Positions 1-7,976 of a DNA stretch of 64,000 bases are shown piece by piece. The stretch lies in NCBI GenBank assembly GCA_017632945.1, contig JAGBQH010000012.1:1-64000 (forward strand). The letters are read 5' to 3'. The notes beneath the pieces were generated by a model that saw only the letters and a program-made list of their open reading frames with translations, made no database searches and had not been told where the DNA came from. How positions within the stretch are numbered: the stretch's first letter is position 1; every line of letters begins with the position of its first letter. The position numbers and the translations under genes were made by a program. The stretch is from Aeriscardovia sp. GTDB lineage: Bacteria > Actinomycetota > Actinomycetes > Actinomycetales > Bifidobacteriaceae.

Positions 1-1
1 A

Positions 2-1417
2 GGGCTTCGCAGCCACTATGAGGGCTTCCACAAGGTGACCATAACCGATGCCGCCCTTCAAAGCGCAGCCGAGCTCTCTGCCCGCTATATTCAAGACAGA
101 AACCTTCCCGACAAGGCAATAGACCTTATAGACGAGGCCGGAGCCAGGATGAGGATAAGGAGGCTCACGGCCCCTCCCGAGATAAAAGCCCTAGACAGGG
201 CCATAAACGAAGCCAAACAGGAGGCCCAGGCCGCTTCCAAAACTGACAATTTTGAAGCGGCCGCAAGCGCCAAGGAAAAGGCTGAAGCCCTTCAAAAGGA
301 AAGGGACCATAAGCGCGAAGAGTGGGAGAAGGAAAGAAGCGGCTCTTCTATGGAGATAACCGAAGAATCCATAGCAGAAGTGGTAAGCCAAAACACCGGC
401 ATCCCCGTTTTCAAGCTCACGGCCGAAGAGAGCAAGAAACTTTTGGCTCTAGAACAGGCCCTGCACTCCAGGGTGGTAGGACAAGATGAAGCGGTAAACG
501 CCCTGGCAAAGTCATTGAGGCGCGCCAGAGTGGGGCTAAAAGATCCCAAGCGGCCCACAGGTTCTTTCATCTTTGCAGGCCCCACGGGCGTGGGCAAAAC
601 AGAGCTTGCCAAAGCCCTGGCCCAGTACCTCTTTGACGACGAGAACGCGATGATACGCGTGGATATGTCGGAATTTTCCGAAAAGTACGCCGTCTCCAGG
701 CTTTTTGGAGCGCCTCCGGGGTACGTGGGATACGAAGAGGGAGGGGAGCTCACCGAAAAGGTGAGAAAGAAGCCCTTCTCGGTAATTTTGTTTGATGAGA
801 TTGAAAAGGCCCACCCGGATGTCTTCAATACGATGCTTCAGATCCTAGACGACGGCCATTTGACCGATTCGCAGGGAAGGAAGGTGGACTTCAAAAATAC
901 CATCATCATAATGACCACCAATATCGGAACCAAGGATATCTCTCAAAATCAGGCCACCGGCTTTACCGTTTCCAACAATTTTGAGGCCAACTACAAAAAT
1001 ATGAAGGCCAGGGTGGAGGCAGATCTAAAGCAGAACTTCAGGCCAGAATTTCTCAACCGCTTGGATGACATCATAGTCTTCCAGCAGCTGACCCTGCCTC
1101 AGATAAGAGAGATTGTAGATATCCAGCTTTCAGAGTTGGAAGAAAGGCTGTTTTCAAGCAGCCTCTCCGCCCAGTTCACCCCTGAGGCCAAAGAGCTTTT
1201 AAGCAAAAAGGGATTTGACCCGCTGCTTGGGGCAAGGCCTCTAAGAAGGGTGATTCAAAACGATATTGAGGACAAAATAGCGGAAGGGATTTTGAAAGGA
1301 GAGTTCAAAGCAGGCCAGGTTATAAAGGTGGGAAGCGACGGAGAAGACTTCACCTTCTTGGCCGAGGGCGCCCCGGCTGAAAACGGGAAGGCGGAACTGA
1401 CTTCTTCCAAGGGCTAA
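2..1417 (+). CDS. clpC: ATP-dependent Clp protease ATP-binding subunit ClpC, 5'-truncated by window edge
   Basis: AAA+ unfoldase that feeds substrates to the ClpP protease in the cytoplasm. The reading frame is open from base 2, so the true start lies upstream; the GTG at 35 is an internal codon. What remains is the end of the first AAA+ domain (motif LPDKAIDLIDEAGA), the middle coiled coil, and the whole second AAA+ domain with Walker A GPTGVGKTE, Walker B VILFDEIEKA and the pore-loop context GAPPGYVGYEEGG. The short middle domain and the GIPVFKLT segment fit ClpC better than ClpB, whose middle domain is much longer. The stop overlaps the next start by one base (TAATG), so the exporter downstream is probably translationally coupled. 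Confidence 0.93.
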   Translation, partial: GLRSHYEGFHKVTITDAALQSAAELSARYIQDRNLPDKAIDLIDEAGARMRIRRLTAPPEIKALDRAINEAKQEAQAASKTDNFEAAASAKEKAEALQKERDHKREEWEKERSGSSMEITEESIAEVVSQNTGIPVFKLTAEESKKLLALEQALHSRVVGQDEAVNALAKSLRRARVGLKDPKRPTGSFIFAGPTGVGKTELAKALAQYLFDDENAMIRVDMSEFSEKYAVSRLFGAPPGYVGYEEGGELTEKVRKKPFSVILFDEIEKAHPDVFNTMLQILDDGHLTDSQGRKVDFKNTIIIMTTNIGTKDISQNQATGFTVSNNFEANYKNMKARVEADLKQNFRPEFLNRLDDIIVFQQLTLPQIREIVDIQLSELEERLFSSSLSAQFTPEAKELLSKKGFDPLLGARPLRRVIQNDIEDKIAEGILKGEFKAGQVIKVGSDGEDFTFLAEGAPAENGKAELTSSKG

Positions 1418-2832
1418 TGGGCAGTCATACGCACCTGAAATCTGGCGGAAAACTTGCAATGTTTTTCATATTGCTGGGATCCGCCTTTTTCTGTTTGTTT
1501 AATGAGACGCTGCTTTCGGTGGGCGACAATCTCTTGATGAGCCAGTTTAACCTGGACTACGTCACCGTGCAGTGGACGATGAGCGGATTTCTGGTGGCCA
1601 TGAGCGTCACCGTCCCCCTCCTGGCCTTTTTCATAAACGGCTACTCGACAAAACTGGTAATCTGCACGGCGCTTAGCCTTTCGTGCATCGGCCTGGCCAT
1701 AGACTTTTTCAGCCCAACCTTTTGGATTCTCATAGTCGGAAGGGTGATAGAGGGCCTGGGCGCGGGATTTATAACCCCCCTCCTCTTCTTTTCGGCCCTC
1801 ACCCTCTTTTCCCCCAGGCACAGGGGGCACGTGATTTCCATTTGCGGCATAGCGTGCGGCTTAGGCCCTTCCCTCGCCCCCAGTTACTCGGGAGCCATCT
1901 TAAATTCCAAGGCAGACTGGCACTTTATCTTCCTTCTTCCTTTTTTTGCAGCCCTCCTTTTTCTCTGCCTCTCCCTCTTTTTTGTAAAAGACATCTCCCC
2001 GCATAAGTCCCCCTCCCCCGATGGGCTTTCGGTTTTGGAAACCATATTTAGTTTCCCGTGCGTAATAGTGGGAATAGAGCTGCTGTCCAATAAAATCATG
2101 TGGGGCTTTCTTGTGCTTGCCATAGGGATGATTGTCCTTTCATTTTGGATTGGCAGACAGTTTAGCCTGGGAAGAAAAAAACGGGCCGGCGTTTTGGTGG
2201 ATCTTTTTTCCATCTCCAAAAAACCCGTCCTTATAGGGCTGCTTTTAATTTTTTGCCTTCAGATCGCAAATATGTGTCTGTCGGTGGTATACCCCATGGC
2301 GATAGAGCCCGGTTTCGCCCTTTCCCCGGAGGCCTCTTCTTCCATGCTTATGGCGCCTCTGGCTATCTCCCAACTTTTCGCCCTTTTGGCAGGGAAAATC
2401 TATGACAGATGGGGAGCCAGATCCCTTCTTTTTTCCGGTTTCTCTTTGCTCATCTTGGGTTTTTTGGCTTTAAGCTTTTCAAGAAGAACTTCCAGGGGAG
2501 CTCTGGTTTTTACTTTTATTGCAGCCCTTCTTTGTTTTATAGGGGTGGCGCTGAGCACTTTGGCGGTGGAATCTAGCATCTTCGCTTTTCTCCCCTCCCG
2601 GGCCGCAGATCTTTCAACTTCCGAACAGGAGAGCATGCAAATCGGAGGAGCTGTTGGGAGCGCCGCATGCATGGCGATTTTTCAGGCTTGCGCCCCGTCC
2701 CCTTCAAACCCCGAAAGCTACCTATCAGCTTTTGCCACCCTTTCTATCGTCATGACGTGCATATATGTTGTGTGTTTGGCTTTGAGCTGGATAGTAGTTA
2801 GGGCAAAGCCGGCAGGAGAAGTGGAAAAGTGA
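1417..2832 (+). CDS. MFS transporter, DHA2-like (EmrB/QacA type) drug:H+ antiporter family
   Basis: Integral membrane protein of 471 aa, almost wholly hydrophobic, with about 14 predicted membrane helices. Residues about 100-160 hold GRVIEGLGAGFITPLL and GLGPSLAPSYSGAI, which match the motifs of the 14-helix DHA2 drug:proton antiporters. The substrate cannot be read from sequence; export of a drug, lipid or envelope precursor is possible. The start ATG overlaps the clpC stop by one base, and its own stop overlaps the start of the glycosyltransferase (GTGA), so the three form one coupled unit. Pairing a stress chaperone with an exporter and a glycosyltransferase is unusual. Confidence 0.85.
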   Translation: MGSHTHLKSGGKLAMFFILLGSAFFCLFNETLLSVGDNLLMSQFNLDYVTVQWTMSGFLVAMSVTVPLLAFFINGYSTKLVICTALSLSCIGLAIDFFSPTFWILIVGRVIEGLGAGFITPLLFFSALTLFSPRHRGHVISICGIACGLGPSLAPSYSGAILNSKADWHFIFLLPFFAALLFLCLSLFFVKDISPHKSPSPDGLSVLETIFSFPCVIVGIELLSNKIMWGFLVLAIGMIVLSFWIGRQFSLGRKKRAGVLVDLFSISKKPVLIGLLLIFCLQIANMCLSVVYPMAIEPGFALSPEASSSMLMAPLAISQLFALLAGKIYDRWGARSLLFSGFSLLILGFLALSFSRRTSRGALVFTFIAALLCFIGVALSTLAVESSIFAFLPSRAADLSTSEQESMQIGGAVGSAACMAIFQACAPSPSNPESYLSAFATLSIVMTCIYVVCLALSWIVVRAKPAGEVEK

Positions 2833-3782
2833 AAAAACTTGCAATAGTGGTAACTACATATAAAAGAAACGGGCTGCTGGAAAAACTCCTAGAATCTATC
2901 AAATCGGAGAAACCATGGATGGTGGTTTTGGTAGATAACGATCCTGAGGGGGGAGCAAAAGATCTGTCTCTTTCCTTTAAAAAAGAGATGGAAGAAAAGG
3001 GAGTCGAAGTAAAGTACGAAAGGCAGAAAGAAAATACGGGCGGCGCAGGAGGGTTTTTCGCGGGAGTAAAAAGCGCCTACGAACTCGGGGCAGAGTGGTT
3101 TTGGCTGATGGATGACGATGTAAGGATTTTGCCCGGCGCTTTGGAGAGGCTTTCAAAATGGGAGAAGAAAAGCCCCATGATACAGGGCTCGCGCCTAAAC
3201 AGCGATGGGACCCCCTTTTACTGGCAGTACCGCTTCATCGTTCCTCTCGCCGTCCCCAATCCCTTTGCGGCCAAAGACTGCGCCCCCTTTAAGGCCGCCA
3301 ATACCTGTTGCTTTGAAGGGGTTCTGGTAAAAAGGAGCCTGGTGGAAAAAATAGGCTTTCCCGATCCCCGCTTCTTTATTTACTGGGACGACACTACCTA
3401 TGGATACCTTGCCAGCAAGGCCTGCCAGCCTATAGTGGTTCCCGACCTCATTTTGCAAAGAACCCGATCCATCAATAATTTAAAGCTTAAGGGAAACAGG
3501 AGGCTCAACTCCACCTCCGACTTAAACCGCTATTACATAATGCGAAACCGTGGCTTTATGATGCGCTACCTCTCGCTTTTTGGAGATTACGATCCCCTGC
3601 TTTTCGGACTGGGGACCTTCTTTACTTTCCTAAAGGAGATGGTGAGGATTGCCGTTTTGGATCGCAGGTTGAAGGCTTTGCCCCCCCTGGTAAAAGGGTG
3701 GGCCGATTCTAGAAAAGTTATGAAAGATAGATCGTGGAAACCGGCCAGAGCCGAACAGAAAAATGTATTAGGCAAAAGGTAG
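2829..3782 (+). CDS. Glycosyltransferase family 2, galactofuranosyl/rhamnosyltransferase-like
   Basis: Transfers a sugar from a nucleotide-sugar donor to an envelope glycan or lipid-linked acceptor; the exact sugar is not determinable here. GT-A fold signatures are at the N-terminus: IVVTTYKRNGLLEKLLES, then VDNDPEGG, then NTGGAGGFFAGVKSAYELG and the metal-binding WLMDDDV at about residues 95-101. The NTGGAGGF plus DDDV combination is typical of the GlfT1/rhamnosyltransferase branch of GT2. At 317 aa it is a normal single-domain enzyme with no clear membrane helix. GTG start, overlapping the exporter stop by four bases. Confidence 0.85.
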   Translation: MKKLAIVVTTYKRNGLLEKLLESIKSEKPWMVVLVDNDPEGGAKDLSLSFKKEMEEKGVEVKYERQKENTGGAGGFFAGVKSAYELGAEWFWLMDDDVRILPGALERLSKWEKKSPMIQGSRLNSDGTPFYWQYRFIVPLAVPNPFAAKDCAPFKAANTCCFEGVLVKRSLVEKIGFPDPRFFIYWDDTTYGYLASKACQPIVVPDLILQRTRSINNLKLKGNRRLNSTSDLNRYYIMRNRGFMMRYLSLFGDYDPLLFGLGTFFTFLKEMVRIAVLDRRLKALPPLVKGWADSRKVMKDRSWKPARAEQKNVLGKR

Positions 3783-3798
3783 AAGGCTACAGGAAATC

Positions 3799-4077
3799 TT
3801 ACTTTGCCTCCTTTTTATCCAGTTCCTCCCAGTTCTGAAGATAAGCAAAACCGTCGTCTTGCGATTTTGAGGTCAGCTCAAGGGTTATGGGAAAGGTGTT
3901 TTTCCCCGACACGTGGCAGCGGTAGCTTCTCATAACCAACATCCCTATGAGGCTGTCTAGCTGCTCGTTTGGCAGAAGGTAGTCTGCGTGCTGCTTTAAA
4001 AGCTGATCGGAAATGGCTTTTAGCAGGCCCTCTATAGTGTGGTGAGCATGGGCTATGGTTATTATCGTTTTGGTCAT
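3799..4077 (-). CDS. Small protein of unknown function, paralogue of the 108-aa neighbour
   Basis: I do not recognise this 92-aa protein. It is soluble, with no signal peptide or membrane segment. It aligns by eye along its length with the protein at 4221-4547: both share an ITI start, a YLLPN-x-x-LxxLIG core (here residues 33-45), an SGxxxFPI-x-LxLT segment and a final xNW. The ATG is preceded by AGGAAGTGA, a good ribosome-binding site, which supports a real gene. It lies in an AT-rich island of three minus-strand orphans and converges with the glycosyltransferase 16 bases away. Confidence 0.6.
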   Translation of the reverse strand: MTKTIITIAHAHHTIEGLLKAISDQLLKQHADYLLPNEQLDSLIGMLVMRSYRCHVSGKNTFPITLELTSKSQDDGFAYLQNWEELDKKEAK

Positions 4078-4165
4078 TTCACTTCCTAGCTGTTGGAAGG
4101 CCGCCTTCCCCTTTGCTTTTCAAGAGAAGGATCTGGTTGGCGGCAAAGATGTCAACAATCTAATA

Positions 4166-4219
4166 GTTTAGCTTTCCCGTTTTATTCCCGGCTTATTTTA
4201 TAAGCGTTTTTAAAGCTAA
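4166..4219. repeat. Nested inverted repeat between the two paralogous small genes
   Basis: An outer perfect 8-bp arm pair (TTAGCTTT at 4168-4175, AAAGCTAA at 4212-4219) encloses an inner perfect 6-bp hairpin (GCTTAT at 4191-4196, ATAAGC at 4200-4205) followed on the + strand by GTTTTTA. It begins two bases after the stop of the 108-aa gene. It may be the 3' end or terminator of that gene or a separate structured element. The T-run lies on the + side of the inner hairpin, which does not fit a minus-strand terminator well. Confidence 0.35.
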
Positions 4220-4220
4220 G

Positions 4221-4547
4221 TTAGGCGACTTTTATAATTTCTTTCCCCGGTTTATCTTCCCTTTCGTTTACAAAATTCCAATTTATGAGTTTTCCTGAAC
4301 CGTGTCCTGTGGGAACGTAGGTTAGGTTAATCGACACGGGAAAATTCCCTTCGCCCGAATTGCGGTACTGTACTCCTCTTTGCCATATCTCCCCAATCAA
4401 ATGTGTCAGTTCCCTATTCGGTAGCAGGCAGTCTCCCCCCTTCTCATTTAGGTTGTCGTTAATTATTTTTTCTATTGTGGAGTACAACCTGTACGCATGT
4501 TTAATCGTTATGGTAGCGGTTAAGATCTTAAAAAGATCTGTCGCCAT
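4221..4547 (-). CDS. Small protein of unknown function, paralogue of the 92-aa neighbour
   Basis: Unknown soluble 108-aa protein. It shares with the 92-aa protein at 3799-4077 an ATITI/ITIAH start, a helical middle, the block CLLPNRELTHLIG (residues about 40-52), the block SGEGNFPVSINLT and a terminal INW. The two are probably diverged duplicates. The ATG at 4547 follows AAGGAGAGGAT, a strong ribosome-binding site. A basic C-terminal tail (about 12 residues) is missing from the shorter paralogue. No catalytic motif, signal peptide or membrane segment is visible. Function unknown. Confidence 0.62.
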   Translation of the reverse strand: MATDLFKILTATITIKHAYRLYSTIEKIINDNLNEKGGDCLLPNRELTHLIGEIWQRGVQYRNSGEGNFPVSINLTYVPTGHGSGKLINWNFVNEREDKPGKEIIKVA

Positions 4548-4631
4548 ATCCTCTCCTTGATTTTGCAGGCTTATTTGTAAACGCCATTACAAAAAGTGCT
4601 CAACCTGCTTGTATTACCGATTTTCTTTTCT

Positions 4632-5084
4632 TTAATCCAAATCTATGCCGTATTCTTTTGCCACCTCCGCATAAAGTTCGTGAGGAATGTCTCCGGTGAT
4701 TTCATCTATTTCATCTCCTGCATCCAGGCGGTCCCTTATGTAATTTTTCGCATCCTTAACCGCCTCTTGGTAGGTGGGAATGACTATCGTGATATCCCCT
4801 GTGCACTCCGGAGTAGTCTGGGAAGCAAATTGCGTAGTTAGTTGCAATTTATCCGGGCACGGATAGTAAGAGGTGAGCAGCACAAGCGTTGAGAATATGA
4901 GCGTTTGATCCTGCATATTTCTTTTGCATGTCATTTTTAAGTGGCGCCCGTCAATGTATTCCAATTTGACATGTCCCTCAAGCATCTGCATATAATTCTG
5001 TGCAATTTGAAGAGCGTGGCCCTCAAAGCCATGCATCATTTGCAATTCCGCTTCGTCACTGGTATCAGCATTTCCGCTTTCCAT
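4632..5084 (-). CDS. Hypothetical protein, acidic, 150 aa
   Basis: Unrecognised soluble protein, acidic overall. The ORF can start at 5087 or 5084; GAGGA abuts the first ATG and is spaced four bases from the second, so I choose 5084. The N-terminal half is rich in Met and Gln; the C-terminal third (YQEAVKDAKNYIRDRLDAGDE onward) is predicted helical and ends in a stretch of Asp and Glu. The middle has SYYPCPDKLQL, only faintly like the PN-LxxL block of the two neighbours, which I do not count as homology. It is the third minus-strand gene of the AT-rich island, probably upstream of the other two in a transcript with gaps of 80-140 bases. Confidence 0.5.
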   Translation of the reverse strand: MESGNADTSDEAELQMMHGFEGHALQIAQNYMQMLEGHVKLEYIDGRHLKMTCKRNMQDQTLIFSTLVLLTSYYPCPDKLQLTTQFASQTTPECTGDITIVIPTYQEAVKDAKNYIRDRLDAGDEIDEITGDIPHELYAEVAKEYGIDLD

Positions 5085-5232
5085 CATTCCTCTTACTTTT
5101 TTATTTTTTCCAAGCGCGTTTCATATATATAAGTATGCCTGCATGCCATCCTGTTTTTTCAGATCATAAGAGGCTCATCCTTTTCTTGTGTGCAGCATAA
5201 AACTCTTTTTTCCCACGCGTTTTAGGAAAGAT

Positions 5233-5249
5233 TAACCATTATATGGTTA
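5233..5249. promoter_or_regulatory. Palindrome, possible operator
   Basis: TAACCAT-TAT-ATGGTTA is a perfect 7-bp inverted repeat around a 3-base centre, in AT-rich DNA about 150 bases upstream of the 150-aa minus-strand gene. The size and symmetry fit a dimeric repressor site, but no regulator is encoded nearby, so the role is a guess. Confidence 0.25.
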
Positions 5250-5299
5250 TATTTTCAGTCCTAAAGGCAGGCTAGGGCAAACTGAATTTTAAAGAAAAG

Positions 5300-5330
5300 A
5301 GCAGCAGAGTTTTTAAGCAACACTGCTGCT
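5300..5330. repeat. Inverted repeat, 8-bp perfect arms
   Basis: AGCAGCAG (5300-5307) and CTGCTGCT (5323-5330) are separated by 15 bases. There is no T-run after it on either strand, so a simple terminator is unlikely. Confidence 0.35.
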
Positions 5331-5349
5331 TGAAAGGAAATACTATGAG

Positions 5350-5372
5350 GTCCGACTATTGCTGGGTCGGAC
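5350..5372. repeat. Inverted repeat, 7-bp perfect arms, with overlapping direct repeat
   Basis: GTCCGAC (5350-5356) and GTCGGAC (5366-5372) flank a 9-base loop. GACTATT occurs at 5354-5360 and again at 5370-5376, so the element has both inverted and direct symmetry. Confidence 0.35.
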
Positions 5373-5866
5373 TATTTAAGCCTACCAGTTAAAGCCTTTT
5401 AAAAAATTTCCAAAAAGATTTAAAAGGAAACTTGAAATTATTGGGCCGGCAAATAACTGAATTAAAACATAGGATTTGGGTAGCCATGCCAAAGAAGCCT
5501 AAAAAAAATCCCCTTCTTCTAAAAGACATTCCTTTCTATTGGCCGGATGTGAATATTTTTAGCGGTCATTTTGATGAATTTGGATGTCTACGGCATCGTC
5601 TTCAGTTCGGACTCCATACTGCTTTTCAGGCAAATTGTAGACATTTATATCTCTAGAAGCAAAAATCGGATTAATCGATTAGAAAAAATGAATCTGCTAA
5701 CAAAAATATATTTCCCGGCCTAACTAGGAATCGGCCGGTGTCTTTCAAAACTATCTATGATTCTAAAACTGCAAAGACTAGGTTTTAGGCTTAATAAAGC
5801 GATTTTAAAAATCTGCTAGAAATAAGATTTGGAAAGAAACTAAAAGTAATTTTAAAGGGGGAAATT

Positions 5867-7024
5867 GTGATTCGGTTTTCTAATCGTTCCGATCCCGGAC
5901 AGCTAAACGCCATTTCTTTAGAAGAGCAAAAAACTAAAAATTTAACCCAGTTAAACGATTCTAACCCTACGCACTTTGGACTGGGAATAGAGAAGTTTGG
6001 AACTTATGTTCCCGACCCGCGCGGATCTGAAACCACAAGGGAGGCGCTCGCCAATTTCCTTAAGTCCCGTAAAGATCCGATTTCGCCCTCTAACTTTTCC
6101 CCCGCATCTTCAGAGAGGCTTTACCTTCTCTCTTCTACGTCTCAGGGCTACAGCTGGCTTATAAAGCTTCTTTGCGATCCGGGAGAAAAAGTGGCCTACC
6201 CTTCTCCGGGCTATCCCCTCATTCCTTCCATAGCCTCAATGGAAGGAGTAGAAGCCGTACCTTACTTTCTTCGCTTTGATGGATCTTGGTACATAGACCT
6301 TCCCTATCTTGAAAAGGTGCTTGAAGACAAGTCCGTAAAAGCCCTGGTTCTGATACACCCCAACAACCCCACCGGAAGCTACGTGGAAAAAGAGGAATTT
6401 GAAGAAGTGGAGAGGATGTGCAGGGAAAAGGAGATCGCAATAATTTGTGACGAAGTCTTTTATGAATACTCTTTTTCCCGTACCCCCGGCCGGATTTCAG
6501 GCTTTTCTTCCGTCCTCACTTTTGCCCTCGACGGGTTTTCCAAGCTTCTAGCCTCCCCGCAGATAAAAACGGCGTGGATAGAGGTGTCGGGGCCCGAAGA
6601 AGAAGTGAAAGAGGCCTTAACCAGGTTGGACTTTATAGCAGATAACTTCCTTCCAAATTCCTGGTTTCAAAACCAATCCACCCCCTCTCTCTTAGAGCTT
6701 GCCCCAGAGAAGGTAAAAGAGGTGCGGGAAAGATGCATGGAAAACCTGGAGCTTTTAAAAGAGGCCTTTTCAAAACCAAGCCTTGCTTCCTCCCTCATTG
6801 TCCCCGACGGGGGCTGGAGCGCCCTTGTAAGGTTTCCGGCCACCGTAGACGAAGACGAACTGGTAAAGGCCCTTATAAGACAGTTCTCCCTTTCCGCTCA
6901 GCCCGGCTACTTTTTCGATGTTCCCTTTAACTGTGTGGCCGTGTCCTTCCTGCCTCCTACATACGAGACAAAGTCTAGAATTGAGGTGCTAATCGACACT
7001 ATCGAGGCTTTAAGCCGAGAGTGA
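5867..7024 (+). CDS. Pyridoxal-phosphate aminotransferase, class I/II
   Basis: Fold-type I PLP enzyme of 385 aa that moves an amino group between an amino acid and a 2-oxo acid; the substrate is not clear. Motifs in order: STSQGYSWLIKLL, a cofactor-phosphate region near residues 87-96; HPNNPTGSYV, the conserved NP-G loop, near residue 165; CDEVFYEYSF with the Asp that binds the pyridine nitrogen; and DGFSKLLASPQIKTAW with the Schiff-base lysine in FSK. GTG start after AAAGGGGGAAATT. It stops 11 bases before the first nucleoside hydrolase and is probably its operon partner. An alanine- or aromatic-type aminotransferase or an HisC-like enzyme are both possible. Confidence 0.85.
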   Translation: MIRFSNRSDPGQLNAISLEEQKTKNLTQLNDSNPTHFGLGIEKFGTYVPDPRGSETTREALANFLKSRKDPISPSNFSPASSERLYLLSSTSQGYSWLIKLLCDPGEKVAYPSPGYPLIPSIASMEGVEAVPYFLRFDGSWYIDLPYLEKVLEDKSVKALVLIHPNNPTGSYVEKEEFEEVERMCREKEIAIICDEVFYEYSFSRTPGRISGFSSVLTFALDGFSKLLASPQIKTAWIEVSGPEEEVKEALTRLDFIADNFLPNSWFQNQSTPSLLELAPEKVKEVRERCMENLELLKEAFSKPSLASSLIVPDGGWSALVRFPATVDEDELVKALIRQFSLSAQPGYFFDVPFNCVAVSFLPPTYETKSRIEVLIDTIEALSRE

Positions 7025-7035
7025 TTAGAGGTGAA

Positions 7036-7974
7036 ATGAAACACGTAATTTTAGACTGCGATCCGGGCCACGATGACGCCCTGGCCCTCTTTATGGCCAT
7101 GGGAGACCCGCAAATCGACCTTATGGAAGTTACGACCGCAGGAGGGAACCAGAGCCTGGAAAAGGTGACGAAAAACGCCCTTTCCCTGATAGAACTGGTA
7201 GGGGAAAAAGTGCCCGTCTACTCGGGCTGCCCCACTCCTTTGGTAAAGGCCCCAAAGTGGGCAGGCTACATTCACGGCGAAACCGGATTGGATGGGGTGA
7301 AACTAGATCCTCCAAAAACCCAGGTGGCCGGAACACATGCCGCAGAGCAGATTGTAAAAACCATCATGGAAAATCCGGAGCAGTACGTCACCTTGATTAC
7401 GACAGCCCCTCTCACCAACATCGCCATGGCGGCCCTTCTAGAGCCAAAGATTTGCTCTAGAGTAAAGGAAGTCATAATGATGCTTGGAGCCGTACACACG
7501 GGAAATGTCACCCCTGTGGCAGAATTTAACGCCTACACGGATCCTGAGGCTGCAAAAGTGGTATTTGAGAGGGAATGGCCCATAACCATGATTGGGCTGG
7601 ATGTCACTCACCAGGCCATTTGCACTAAAGAAGTGCAAGAAAGACTGGTTAAGGCTAATCCGGATCTGGGAGAAGTTCTAAACGGCCTAATCAACTTCTT
7701 TAGAGATTCCTACAAAGATGAAGAGTGCTTCCCCGATCCCCCCACCCACGACCCGTGCGCCGTGGCATACGCCCTAGATCCCTCGGTAGTTAAGACGGTA
7801 AAGTGCCCGGTATCGGTGGAGACGAAGGGGGAAGTGACCTGCGGAATGACGGTAGCAGACCTTAGGGCAATGGCCCCCAAGGACTGCCGCACCCAGGTCG
7901 GCCTTTCTTTGGATGTGGAAAAGTTCTGGAATATCGTGGAAAAGGCTATAGCCAATCTGAAAGTGGAGAAGTGA
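7036..7974 (+). CDS. Inosine-uridine preferring nucleoside hydrolase (copy 1)
   Basis: Cleaves the N-glycosidic bond of ribonucleosides to base and ribose, a salvage reaction in the cytoplasm. The Ca-binding family signature DCDPGHDDALAL lies at the N-terminus. Later come MLGAVHTGNVTPVAEFN and DPEAA, which bind the nucleoside ribose, and HDPCAVAYALDP with the C-terminal metal ligand Asp. I choose ATG 7036 over GTG 7021 because AGAGGTGAA sits just before it and the family starts directly with the beta strand. About 312 aa, usual length. Its stop overlaps the potential GTG start of the second hydrolase. Confidence 0.9.
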   Translation: MKHVILDCDPGHDDALALFMAMGDPQIDLMEVTTAGGNQSLEKVTKNALSLIELVGEKVPVYSGCPTPLVKAPKWAGYIHGETGLDGVKLDPPKTQVAGTHAAEQIVKTIMENPEQYVTLITTAPLTNIAMAALLEPKICSRVKEVIMMLGAVHTGNVTPVAEFNAYTDPEAAKVVFEREWPITMIGLDVTHQAICTKEVQERLVKANPDLGEVLNGLINFFRDSYKDEECFPDPPTHDPCAVAYALDPSVVKTVKCPVSVETKGEVTCGMTVADLRAMAPKDCRTQVGLSLDVEKFWNIVEKAIANLKVEK

Positions 7975-7976
7975 AA

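Larger units (their letters stand above)
5088..5866. other. Long AT-rich non-coding stretch with several inverted repeats
   Basis: About 780 bases without a convincing gene. A 74-codon frame on + (5432-5656, TTG start after AAAGGAAAC) encodes a Lys-Pro-rich then Phe-rich peptide I do not recognise; it may be a remnant. Structure seen: a 17-base palindrome at 5233-5249; AGCAGCAG/CTGCTGCT arms at 5300-5330; GTCCGAC/GTCGGAC arms at 5350-5372 with an overlapping GACTATT direct repeat; CCGGCC/GGCCGG arms at 5715-5738. The right end carries the ribosome-binding site of the aminotransferase. Confidence 0.5.

Noticed and set aside
5432-5656. 74-codon plus-strand frame in the long intergenic region
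   Set aside because: It starts with TTG, has no recognisable domain and unlike composition; kept only as a possible remnant within the region entry.
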